A stretch of DNA of 20,305 nt from JAMCZU01 sp964479405 (GCA_964479405.1 CAYZMA010000019.1:1-20305); one strand, 5' to 3'; counted from the first letter of the stretch, positions 7,970 through 14,575 are shown. Notes: generated by a model not told the origin, from the sequence alone. Program-made: numbers and translations.

Positions 7970-9089
7970 ATAATATTTCCATTTTGTCGGCGCAAACTTT
8001 GGCAGAAAAATTTTCCGCATCTTTTAAAGCTTGTGCTCCGAACTTTTCTCTTAATTTTTTATTATTAAGGAGAGTTTCTATTTTAGCGCAAAAGCTGTCA
8101 ATATTCAAGGGGGTTAGAAAACCATCAACACCGTTTTTAATAATGTCCGATGGTCCCATTTTATCAATGGCAACAGCGGGAATGCCAGAAGCCATCGCTT
8201 CAGTAATAACAATGCCTTGTGTTTCCGTAATAGAAGGGAAGACAAAAATATCAGCGGCGCCAAAAAAACGATTGGCTTTTTCTTTTTCTTGCATGCCGGT
8301 AAAAGTAACATAGGAAGACAATTCCCATTTTTTGACCAGATTCTGGTAATATTCCAGCTCTGGTCCACCACCAACCATAAGCAAATGAAAATCTTGTCTT
8401 TTTTGATGCAACAGCTTAATCGCTTTAAAAAGAAAATCAAGATTTTTTTCTTTAGCAATACGGCTGACATAAAGAAGAATTATTTTATCTTCCGGAATTT
8501 GCCATTTAGTTTTTAAAACTTCTTTGTGGTAGGGGTCTTTGAAATTTTCAAGATAAACTCCGGTAGGAATTACTTCAATTGGGGTTTTAATACCATAGCT
8601 TCTCAATATTTTTTTCATTTGAGACGAAGGTGTTACTACTTGATTACATTTATTGCAGTATTTTCGACTAAGATTTACAATAATATTTTTTGTAAAATTT
8701 TTGGGAAAAAGCGGAATGTAGTGAGAATATTCTGTGATTAAAGTGTGATATGTATGCATCATGGGAATATCTAACTGGTGAGCAACTCTCATACCTAATC
8801 TTCCCATAGTAAAAATATGTTGGCTATGAACAATGTCTAAGCCTAAATCACGAATTTGGCTATTTTGTAAAGGTGCTAAAAATGGAAAGGCAAGGGGATA
8901 GTCTTTGGGCCAAGGTAATGCTGGATAGCGGAAAATGTTAAAAGGATTATCTTTGCAGTTAGATTTTCCTGGTGCAAAAATAAAAATTTTGTGACCTCGC
9001 TTTTCAAGCTCGGCTTTAAAAGTATCAATTGAAATTACCACACCATTCAAGGTTGGGTGGTAGCATTCAGAAAAAATTCCAACACGCAA
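7932..9089 (-). CDS. GT4-family glycosyltransferase, possibly a diacylglycerol glucosyltransferase
   Basis: This is a retaining GT-B glycosyltransferase of family 4, about 385 residues. The N-terminal MRVGIFSECYHPTLNGVV loop matches the acceptor-side motif of lipid-acting members such as 1,2-diacylglycerol glucosyltransferases and PI mannosyltransferases. The donor-side signature is ETQGIVITEAMASG, the E-x7-E motif, followed by PAVAIDKMGPSDIIKNGVDGFL. The likely start is TTG at 9087-9089, giving the family N-terminus, with GGAGGGAGGG 6 nt upstream. A TTG at 9105 would lie within or before that ribosome site. The -10 at 9121-9126 gives the gene its own promoter inside the priA stop region. Membrane glycolipid synthesis is the best guess; the exact sugar and acceptor cannot be read from sequence. 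Confidence 0.85.
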   Translation of the reverse strand: MRVGIFSECYHPTLNGVVISIDTFKAELEKRGHKIFIFAPGKSNCKDNPFNIFRYPALPWPKDYPLAFPFLAPLQNSQIRDLGLDIVHSQHIFTMGRLGMRVAHQLDIPMMHTYHTLITEYSHYIPLFPKNFTKNIIVNLSRKYCNKCNQVVTPSSQMKKILRSYGIKTPIEVIPTGVYLENFKDPYHKEVLKTKWQIPEDKIILLYVSRIAKEKNLDFLFKAIKLLHQKRQDFHLLMVGGGPELEYYQNLVKKWELSSYVTFTGMQEKEKANRFFGAADIFVFPSITETQGIVITEAMASGIPAVAIDKMGPSDIIKNGVDGFLTPLNIDSFCAKIETLLNNKKLREKFGAQALKDAENFSAKVCADKMEILYERTINNFKNYT

Positions 9090-9120
9090 AATAATCCCTC
9101 CCTCCAATTAAGATATTTAT

Positions 9121-9130
9121 ATTATAACAA
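9121..9130 (-). promoter_or_regulatory. Internal extended -10 promoter for glycosyltransferase and def-fmt
   Basis: The minus strand reads TTGTTATAAT, an extended -10 identical to that before gpmI and uvrA. It overlaps the priA stop codon (9122-9124). No good -35 sits at 17 nt. Transcription would start near 9114, giving a leader of about 25 nt with a strong SD, and would let glycosyltransferase and def-fmt be expressed apart from priA. Confidence 0.6.
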
Positions 9131-10792
9131 ATCCATCGGGTCTACGTCCACAATCCAACCTTTGGGAAGTGCTCTTAAAAAATTAAATAAGGGCAGTGTT
9201 TGATCTTTTTTAAAACTATCTGATATTTTAATAATTATTTGGAAGCGGTAATAATTTCTTTTCTTACTGTAAAAAGCGGGTGCAGGACCAAAAACGGGAA
9301 TTCCTATTGGTGCTAATTTTTGGTAAATTTTTTGGGCTTCTTTTTGAGTTTTTTCTTCATCTGGATTTTTATACAGAAGGCGAATGAGTTTTGTGAAGGG
9401 TGGAAAATTGTATTGATGTCTTATTTTTAATTCATCTAAAAAGAATTTTTCATAATTTAATTTTGCCACCGCTTCAATTACGGGATTATTTTCTAAATTT
9501 GTCTGAATTATCCCCTGCTCGCCTATTTTTAGAAATTTATATAAAATTTGAAAGTTTTTTTCGCTTGATCTAAAATCGGGAAAATTTAAACTATAATCGG
9601 CGTCAATAATTCCAACCAGACCGATAGGTGGGAATTGGAATTTTAAAGCGTAAGTAGTGGCAATAGCAATATCCCAATTTTTATTTAAATTACTAAAATT
9701 CATTCCTTCTTCAAGACGAACAATTCGTGTTTGAGGCCAAAGATTTTTGACAAGTTTTGCCAATTTATTGGTGGTTACACTAAATAATTGGCCTTCGCCT
9801 TTTCTATTTAAAACCAAAATAATTTTTTTGCGTAACTTTAAATTTTCAGCAATTTTTTCTTGCAAAGGAAGACTCAATATCTCGTTTTTTTTAACATTAT
9901 TAATAGTAGTAATATCGCAGTCTTTTGTTTTACTTGTTTTTTTAAGAATATAAACATTTTTTAAGCTTTGAAAATAAGATTCAATTCTTGGTGTGAGCGA
10001 GCCTAAAAGTAAGTTGACGCCCGTCAACTTAGATAGAGTTTCGGCGACTTTGACGGCATGAAAACGAGGCGAACGATCATTTTTGTAAGTTTCATTTTCT
10101 TCTTGGTCAATAATAATCAGACCCAAGTTTTGCGCTGGCACAAAAAGAGCTGACTGCGAGCCGATGATAATTTTTACTTTACCTTGGCGAATTTTTTCCC
10201 ATTCTAGCCATCTTTCAGTCAGAGTCATTTTTGAATGAATAATTGAGTAAGGTGCTTGAAATATCCGAGTAAAAAAATGCAAAAGGGCTAGATCGGGGAT
10301 TAAAATAATAACGGACTTATTTTGAGCGAGAGTTTTTTTAATTGCTTGAAAGTAAAACTTTAAGCGATCAGAAAAATCCCCCATGATTAGATATTGAGAA
10401 GATTTGTGAGGTACTATCTTTATTGCTGGAGTGGAAGTTGTTGACCGTTTGAAATTTTTATTTTTAATCATTCTTTTGGCTGGAGGAACAATATTTTCAA
10501 AAAGGGTTTTACCAAATGGAGCTAAATAATAATCAGCCATCCACTCGGCCAACTTAATATGAATTTTATCCACCACTGGTTCTGGATCAATAATAGAAAT
10601 CAAGGACGAAAGATGAGGAATAGGGGACGATCGTTTAAGTTCAATAATTATACCTTCCAACTTACGACCGGAGAAAGGAATTTCCACCAATAATCCGATT
10701 TGGATATAAGGAAGGAGGGCGGGTGGAATACTATAATCAAAAATGCCCGTCTTTTGAGTTCTAGTTTTGGGCACAACTCTTGCTATTTGCAT
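9122..10792 (-). CDS. priA: Degenerate PriA-like replication restart protein without helicase motifs
   Basis: This 556-residue protein keeps the PriA architecture but lacks its ATPase. The N-terminal 3'-DNA-binding domain is clear (ARVVPKT...GIFDYSIPP, VEIPFSGRKLEGIII; 4-52). The helicase core aligns by landmarks: HSKMTLTERWLEWEKIRQG (186-204), GSQSALFVPAQNLGLIIID (211-229), GSLTPRIES (264-272), VLNRKGEGQLF (327-337) and DADYSLNFPDFRSSE (398-411). The Walker A site GxTGSGKT is replaced by GDFSDRLK (138-145), DEEH by DQEE (229-232), and the arginine motif QVAGRAGR by ILYKFLKIGE (416-425). The whole zinc-binding cysteine region is missing; only one Cys (292) remains. The C-terminal domain (RHQYNFPPFTKLIRL onward) is retained. 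It may act as a structural loader or DNA-fork binder, as suggested for actinobacterial PriA without helicase motifs. Confidence 0.85.
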   Translation of the reverse strand: MQIARVVPKTRTQKTGIFDYSIPPALLPYIQIGLLVEIPFSGRKLEGIIIELKRSSPIPHLSSLISIIDPEPVVDKIHIKLAEWMADYYLAPFGKTLFENIVPPAKRMIKNKNFKRSTTSTPAIKIVPHKSSQYLIMGDFSDRLKFYFQAIKKTLAQNKSVIILIPDLALLHFFTRIFQAPYSIIHSKMTLTERWLEWEKIRQGKVKIIIGSQSALFVPAQNLGLIIIDQEENETYKNDRSPRFHAVKVAETLSKLTGVNLLLGSLTPRIESYFQSLKNVYILKKTSKTKDCDITTINNVKKNEILSLPLQEKIAENLKLRKKIILVLNRKGEGQLFSVTTNKLAKLVKNLWPQTRIVRLEEGMNFSNLNKNWDIAIATTYALKFQFPPIGLVGIIDADYSLNFPDFRSSEKNFQILYKFLKIGEQGIIQTNLENNPVIEAVAKLNYEKFFLDELKIRHQYNFPPFTKLIRLLYKNPDEEKTQKEAQKIYQKLAPIGIPVFGPAPAFYSKKRNYYRFQIIIKISDSFKKDQTLPLFNFLRALPKGWIVDVDPMDLL

Positions 10793-10806
10793 TAAATATC
10801 CATTTT

Positions 10807-11619
10807 TTATTCAGGAATAGTGTAATTTGCGACTAGATAACCGACGCCAAAGGGTCCTTCGTAAGATAAAATTTTAGGAGAAACAGGTAGATTTGAGAGA
10901 GCGCCCAAGAGAATTAAAATTGAATTGTAACCGCATTCGCCGGCACTTTCAACAAAATCTTCATCATAAGAAAGGATATCTTGGACATTATTTTGTTCTA
11001 AATCTTTGATCAGTTTCTGGTCAAATTCTTGACCTGCTTTTAACTCGTCAGAATTGCCGTGACTTAAGCGGTGCGAAAGATCGCCGGATGCTAAAATACC
11101 GATTCTACCAGGATATTTTTGACAAACTTCTTTAATTGCTTGACCAAAAGAAAAATGAGCTTCCTTGTCAAGATTAGAATAGGCGATTGGCAAAACTTTA
11201 AAACTGGATTCTTGCAGATTGTTTAAGTAATATAAAGGCACCATGATACCGTGGTCAAGTTCAAAAAATTCGCCTTCGTTGTTGTAAAGCAAGGATTTGA
11301 CTTGGCTAATATTACATTGTTTATCAATTTCGTTGGCTATATCTAAGTCATTGTTTGCTTCAACAATAATATCAGGCGCGCCAGAAGTTGCAAATGAGCC
11401 AAACAATTTTTTCATTCCGCAAATGTTAAATTTGTCAGGATAAATTAGCATATGAGGCGAAATCACAATCAGGGTATCAATGTCGGCCTTTCCAAAAGCG
11501 AAAGCCATTTTTTTCATTGCTTGAACGGTCAAAACAGCTTTTTGTAAATCTTCCTCCGTGCCAATGCCGGGAATAATAATTTGTGGATGAGGTGAAATAC
11601 TGGCAAAATTAAGTGACAT
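10807..11619 (-). CDS. Class III extradiol dioxygenase-fold (LigB/MEMO-like) protein
   Basis: This 270-residue protein resembles the catalytic LigB subunit of aromatic-ring-opening dioxygenases, and most of all the LigB-like domain found with AMMECR1 and MEMO proteins in bacteria. Candidate metal or active-site residues are H11 (SPHPQI), H56 (ISPHM), H123 (ELDHGIMVPLYYL), D180 and H183 (SGDLSHRLSH), and E228 in SAGECGYNS. The ATG at 11619 is preceded by AAAGGAG only three bases away, overlapping the lepB stop, so it is translated in the lepB operon with an 8-nt gap. No AMMECR1 domain or radical-SAM partner is nearby. The family is clear, but the substrate is unknown and aromatic degradation seems unlikely in such a genome. 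Confidence 0.85.
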   Translation of the reverse strand: MSLNFASISPHPQIIIPGIGTEEDLQKAVLTVQAMKKMAFAFGKADIDTLIVISPHMLIYPDKFNICGMKKLFGSFATSGAPDIIVEANNDLDIANEIDKQCNISQVKSLLYNNEGEFFELDHGIMVPLYYLNNLQESSFKVLPIAYSNLDKEAHFSFGQAIKEVCQKYPGRIGILASGDLSHRLSHGNSDELKAGQEFDQKLIKDLEQNNVQDILSYDEDFVESAGECGYNSILILLGALSNLPVSPKILSYEGPFGVGYLVANYTIPE

Positions 11620-11627
11620 ATGCTCCT

Positions 11628-12380
11628 TTATATATTTCCCAAAAGAGAATTAGTTACCGGATTTTTAACTTTACCAAAATTTTCAAAAGGATAAGCAATA
11701 AGCCAAGCTCGACCGATAATATTTTTTTCTGGGACCGTGCCCCATTCTCTTGAGTCAGAAGAATTATCACGATTATCGCCTAAAACAAAATATTCTCCCG
11801 GGTTAAGAGTGATATTTAGCGTATCTTCTGGATTAGCCCTGACATCGGTTTGGGTGTTAGAAGGAAGATAGTTTTCATTTAAAAGAAGACCATTAATAAA
11901 AATCTGACCATTTTCAATTTTTATATTTTCACCGGGAAGTCCAACAATTCTTTTAATGTAGTCTTCATCTATATTTTTTGGAAATTGAAAAATAATAACT
12001 TCGCCTCTTTGGGGTTGCTTAAATTTATAATTTAATCGGTCAACAAGGAGAAATTCTTGATTATGATAATTCGGTTCCATGGAACTACCTTCAACCAAAA
12101 AAGGTTGCAGAACAAAACTGCGGAAAAATAGGCCTAAAATTAATAAGATATCAATTCCTTTGGCTAATTGATACCAATTTTTTAAAGCGGTTGACTGGTC
12201 GGAACTTTTTGAGGTAACAAATGTTTTCCAAAACCAAAGACTTAGTCCCACGAGTCCTAAAATTGTCAAAACCGAAGCGATAAATAAAACTAAATAAAAA
12301 CCAGTTGTGTCAGATCTCAAAGTGACTAATAGCAAGATGCCATAGATGCTATTAATAAGGGCAATAATAAGATATCTCAT
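11628..12380 (-). CDS. lepB: Signal peptidase I
   Basis: This membrane serine protease cuts signal peptides from exported proteins on the outer face of the membrane. It has 250 residues. Three hydrophobic segments are visible (about 2-21, 27-51 and 76-92). The catalytic serine is S100 in the box B motif SSMEPNY and the general base is lysine K143 in YIKRIVGLPGE. Box E is GDNRDNSSDSREWG (201-214). Two extra N-terminal membrane segments before the usual anchor set it apart from minimal forms. The ATG at 12378-12380 was chosen because upstream starts would lie inside tRNA-Val. Its SD is weak and distant (GAGG, 14 nt). It follows the tRNA by 20 nt and probably shares its transcript. Confidence 0.95.
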   Translation of the reverse strand: MRYLIIALINSIYGILLLVTLRSDTTGFYLVLFIASVLTILGLVGLSLWFWKTFVTSKSSDQSTALKNWYQLAKGIDILLILGLFFRSFVLQPFLVEGSSMEPNYHNQEFLLVDRLNYKFKQPQRGEVIIFQFPKNIDEDYIKRIVGLPGENIKIENGQIFINGLLLNENYLPSNTQTDVRANPEDTLNITLNPGEYFVLGDNRDNSSDSREWGTVPEKNIIGRAWLIAYPFENFGKVKNPVTNSLLGNI

Positions 12381-12400
12381 TTCGTCGTTATTTTCCTCAA

Positions 12401-12477
12401 TGGTGGGCACATCTGGACTCGGACCAGAGACCTCTACGATGTGAACGTAGCGCTCTAACCAACTGAGCTATGTGCCC
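12401..12477 (-). tRNA. tRNA-Val (anticodon CAC), CCA encoded
   Basis: A complete cloverleaf reads on the minus strand. The acceptor stem is GGGCACA with TGTGCCC, the D stem GCTC/GAGC with loop AGTTGGTTA, the anticodon stem CTACG/CGTAG with loop TTCACAT, the variable loop AGGTC, and the T stem TCTGG/CCAGA. The discriminator is A and CCA is encoded (12401-12403). The anticodon CAC (12443-12441) reads the valine codon GUG. The T loop is TCCGAGT, so position 55 is C rather than the near-universal U. It is the first element of the lepB transcript. Confidence 0.95.
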
Positions 12478-12503
12478 GTGTAAATTAAAATTTCTTCTTT
12501 TCT

Positions 12504-12532
12504 ATCTTAAGTTAAATTAATCAATCTTTCAA
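12504..12532 (-). promoter_or_regulatory. Sigma70-type promoter for tRNA-Val and the lepB operon
   Basis: On the minus strand TTGAAA (12532-12527) and TAAGAT (12509-12504) are separated by exactly 17 nt. Transcription would start about 20 nt before the tRNA 5' end. It is arranged back to back with the lgt promoter. Confidence 0.6.
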
Positions 12533-12541
12533 TATGGTGGT

Positions 12542-12570
12542 TTGACAATTGGTCCAAATAAATCAATAAT
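12542..12570 (+). promoter_or_regulatory. Sigma70-type promoter for lgt, probably leaderless
   Basis: A consensus TTGACA (12542-12547) is followed after 17 nt by AATAAT (12565-12570). The expected start point, about 12576-12578, falls on the ATG codons at 12575 and 12578. The message should therefore have no leader and no SD; none is visible upstream of the start. Confidence 0.7.
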
Positions 12571-12577
12571 AAAAATG

Positions 12578-13315
12578 ATGTATCCAATTCTTTTTAGCCT
12601 TGGTCAAGTTAATTTTTATACACATGGTTTATTAATTGCCATTGGTTGTTTGATTGGTGGTTATTTTATTTATGCCCTAGCCAGAAAAGAGCAATTGCCG
12701 ACTAATTTTTTATTTGATTTATTGGTTCTCTCTTTGCTTTTAGGTATTGTTGGCGCCAGGCTAGCTTATGTGATTGCTTACTATTATCAATTTGGAAATT
12801 GGCATGAAATGTTTTTTCTTTGGTACGGTGGTTTAGTTTCCTTTGGCGGGCTGATTTTTGGTTTTCTGACAGCCGGTTTAATCTTAAAAAGGAAACAGCA
12901 AAATATCTTGCATTGGTTTGATCTTGGTGTAATTGGATTATTAATTGGTTGGGCGTTTGGGCGAATTGGTTGTTTTCTCTCTGGTGATGTTTTTGGGATT
13001 GAATCAACCTCTCGTCTGTCTATTTGGGGTACTTTACCAGTGGCTCTTTTTGAGGCGATTTGGTCATTAATGGTCGCTGGTATTTTATTTTATCTTTATA
13101 CGGTCAAAAGAAATTTTATCAATCAATTTCCCAATGGTTTTATTTTCTATTTAGGACTGGCACTTTATACTCTTGGCAGATTTTTAATTGATTTTTTTCG
13201 TCAGGAAGATGTTTTTTACATTTTAAAAGGCGGGCAAATTGCCAGTCTTGTTATTTTTGTTAGCGCTGTGCTAATATTAATTTTCAAGTATTTTAGGAGA
13301 AAAAATTATGCTTAA
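12578..13315 (+). CDS. lgt: Prolipoprotein diacylglyceryl transferase
   Basis: This integral membrane enzyme transfers diacylglycerol from phosphatidylglycerol to the lipobox cysteine of prolipoproteins. It has 245 residues and about seven hydrophobic segments. Recognisable parts are YTHGLLIAIG near the N-terminus, GARLAYVI, WYGGLVSFGGLIFG, the Lgt signature region GRIGCFLSGDVFG, PVALFEA (family HPSQLYE), and GRFLIDFFRQED near the C-terminus. Several residues important in E. coli Lgt differ: the signature asparagine (N146) is cysteine and E151 is aspartate, while the arginines are kept. The start ATG 12578 gives MYPILFSLGQVNFYTHG and coincides with the predicted transcript start; ATG 12575 is equally possible. 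It overlaps the next gene by 8 nt. Confidence 0.92.
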   Translation: MYPILFSLGQVNFYTHGLLIAIGCLIGGYFIYALARKEQLPTNFLFDLLVLSLLLGIVGARLAYVIAYYYQFGNWHEMFFLWYGGLVSFGGLIFGFLTAGLILKRKQQNILHWFDLGVIGLLIGWAFGRIGCFLSGDVFGIESTSRLSIWGTLPVALFEAIWSLMVAGILFYLYTVKRNFINQFPNGFIFYLGLALYTLGRFLIDFFRQEDVFYILKGGQIASLVIFVSAVLILIFKYFRRKNYA

Positions 13316-13658
13316 AGAAATTTCAAATACTCTATTTATTAGAAAACAAAAAAAAGTTTTACAAAATGAATTAAAAAGGTTGTCTGAACAGTACAAATTA
13401 ACCCGTAAATTTCCTGAATATGGTACCTCTGAAGACGAAAATGTTCAAGAAGTGGAAAAATTTCAAGAAAATTTAAGTTTGCAGAAAAATCTGAAGAATT
13501 TAATTCAAGAGACAAAAGGAGCGTTGGCGAGAATTGATAAAAATAAATATGATGTTTGTGAAAAATGCCACGCTCAGATTGAGACAGGTCGTCTTAAGGC
13601 CTATCCATCGGCTAATTTGTGTGTTACTTGCGCCTCTTTGAAATTTCGAAAGAAATGA
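13308..13658 (+). CDS. DksA/TraR-family C4 zinc-finger protein
   Basis: This 116-residue protein has a charged, helical, coiled-coil-like N-terminal part (about 10-78) and a C-terminal zinc finger with C84, C87, C105 and C108 (CEKC, then CVTC). The finger segment YDVCEKCHAQIETGRLKAYPSANLC matches the DksA/TraR type, whose members bind RNA polymerase in its secondary channel and modify transcription, for example of rRNA. The acidic DxxDxA tip of true DksA is not obvious, so a regulatory role is inferred from the family only. AGGAG at 13295-13299 lies 8 nt before the ATG. It overlaps lgt by 8 nt and the next gene by 4 (ATGA), so the three genes are translationally coupled. Confidence 0.88.
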   Translation: MLKEISNTLFIRKQKKVLQNELKRLSEQYKLTRKFPEYGTSEDENVQEVEKFQENLSLQKNLKNLIQETKGALARIDKNKYDVCEKCHAQIETGRLKAYPSANLCVTCASLKFRKK

Positions 13659-14335
13659 TGAGATATAAGATAAAATTTTTAGGCTCGTCTAATGGTCAAT
13701 CTATACCCAGAGAAAATTGCCAATGTTTGCAGTGTGAGTCAAAAGACAAAAAAGATTCAAGATTGCGCTCGGTGATTTTAGTTAATAATAAAATATTAAT
13801 TGATGCCGGTCCTGATATTTTAAAACAACTTACAACAAGGCAGATTGAAAATTTAGATTCAGTTCTTATTACCCACGAACACAATGATCATGTCGGTGGT
13901 TTAAAATATCTTTTAAAAATTAATCGTAATTTGCGAATTATACGTTTGAAGCCGGGTCAACATTTTAAACTTTTAAATATAGATTTTTTTGGTTTTAAAG
14001 TTATGCACTCAAAAATGATGCCGACGGTTGGCTTAGAAATTGCCGAAAAAATTGCCTATATTCCCGATAGTTCTTCCTTAGATTTGGCTTTAAAATATCT
14101 ACAAGAAGTTAAAATTGCTATTTTAGACGGCTCAATTTTTGATCGTTCATCTAGCGATCATTTGGCGATGAAAGAAATAATTGCGACTACTAAAATATTT
14201 AAAAATTTAAAAAAGATTTATTTTACTCACAATGGCCATACTCAAAAAACGCATAAAGAAATGGTCAAACTTGTTCAACAAGTAGGTGATAGCAGATACA
14301 CTTTGGCTTACGATGGATTGGAGCTGGAAATTTAA
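13655..14335 (+). CDS. PhnP-like metallo-beta-lactamase-fold hydrolase
   Basis: This 226-residue cytoplasmic metallo-hydrolase carries the metal signature THEHNDHVGG (H74, H76, D78, H79), a further aspartate in YIPDSS (138), H169 and H192. The N-terminus has GSSNGQSIPRENCQCLQC; its cysteines C22, C24 and C27 resemble the structural zinc site of PhnP/PqqB-type enzymes. PhnP cleaves a cyclic ribose phosphate in phosphonate breakdown, but no phn genes are present here, so only the phosphodiesterase class can be suggested. The start at 13655 overlaps the zinc-finger stop as ATGA; a second ATG follows at 13658. It is the last gene of the lgt operon. Confidence 0.88.
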   Translation: MMRYKIKFLGSSNGQSIPRENCQCLQCESKDKKDSRLRSVILVNNKILIDAGPDILKQLTTRQIENLDSVLITHEHNDHVGGLKYLLKINRNLRIIRLKPGQHFKLLNIDFFGFKVMHSKMMPTVGLEIAEKIAYIPDSSSLDLALKYLQEVKIAILDGSIFDRSSSDHLAMKEIIATTKIFKNLKKIYFTHNGHTQKTHKEMVKLVQQVGDSRYTLAYDGLELEI

Positions 14336-14501
14336 AAAGCCCTCGACGTACCGAGGGCTTTGGTTCAGCCTCGCTTTTGTTCTGCGTTATCTTTTGTCCC
14401 GCCATTGCGTGACTTCTTTTGGCGCTGTTTTGCCCCTCACTAGTACTTGTTAGTATTAGAAAGCAGAAGAGCAAAACTAAAGTTTTTCGAATAAGCGACA
14501 C
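14265..14501 (-). CDS. Possible small secreted peptide (78 aa), uncertain
   Basis: The reading frame starts at GTG 14499-14501 with AAGAAGG just upstream. It begins like a signal peptide: MSLIRKTLVLLFCFLILTSTSEGQ has a basic start and a strong hydrophobic core, with no lipobox cysteine. A charged tail with no recognised domain follows. A promoter lies 35-63 nt upstream. Against it, the terminator hairpin (14336-14361) lies inside the frame, and the last 24 or so codons run antisense through the end of the PhnP-like gene, so a transcript stopping at the hairpin would lack a stop codon. It may be a chance frame within a structured RNA. Confidence 0.3.
   Translation of the reverse strand: MSLIRKTLVLLFCFLILTSTSEGQNSAKRSHAMAGQKITQNKSEAEPKPSVRRGLFKFPAPIHRKPKCICYHLLVEQV
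14336..14361 (-). terminator. Rho-independent terminator
   Basis: A 10-bp perfect stem (14336-14345 with 14352-14361) has a 6-nt loop. On the minus strand it is followed by a run of five T, then AAATTT, so it terminates minus-strand transcripts of the small unit and probably read-through from rplT. On the plus strand it directly follows the PhnP-like stop codon but has only TTTGG after it, so it may also work, less well, for the lgt operon. Confidence 0.75.
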
Positions 14502-14530
14502 CCCCTTCTTGTTTATTCCCAGAAAGCCAG
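14336..14530 (-). ncRNA. Candidate structured small RNA downstream of rplT
   Basis: A complete short transcription unit of about 195-200 nt runs from the promoter at 14536-14564 to the terminator at 14336-14361. It is visibly richer in G and C than its surroundings. Its 5' segment GGCTTTCTGG (14528-14519) can pair with CCAAAGCC (14363-14356), which overlaps the left arm of the terminator. CGAGG just upstream can also compete for CCTCG. GAATAA and TTATTC (about 14517 and 14491) can close a hairpin whose loop holds the GTG start and its ribosome site. It matches no RNA I recognise; the tmRNA and SRP RNA signatures are absent. A 6S-like or regulatory RNA is possible. Confidence 0.4.
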
Positions 14531-14535
14531 TCTCT

Positions 14536-14564
14536 ATTATAGATCATTTTATCTTAAAAATCAA
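14536..14564 (-). promoter_or_regulatory. Promoter of the small transcript after rplT
   Basis: The minus strand reads TTGATT (14564-14559), 17 nt, then TATAAT (14541-14536). It lies within 12-40 nt of the rplT stop codon and is one of the best-matching promoters in the window, pointing to a strongly expressed short product. Confidence 0.7.
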
Positions 14565-14575
14565 CCATTTTAATT

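Noticed and set aside
8114..8470. 118-residue minus-strand reading frame inside the glycosyltransferase gene
   Set aside because: It is an out-of-frame shadow of a well-matched GT4 gene, with lysine- and leucine-rich low-complexity content.
9122..10792. priA as a pseudogene
   Set aside because: The frame is open for 556 codons and the non-catalytic domains are well kept, so selective loss of ATPase motifs fits better than decay.
12381..12410. GTG start of lepB at 12410
   Set aside because: It lies inside the acceptor stem of tRNA-Val; the ATG at 12380 gives the expected membrane start.
14336..14530. tmRNA or SRP RNA identity for the small transcript
   Set aside because: There is no tRNA-like 3' end with TTCGA and CCA, and no GGAAG-type SRP tetraloop region. 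The length also does not fit tmRNA.
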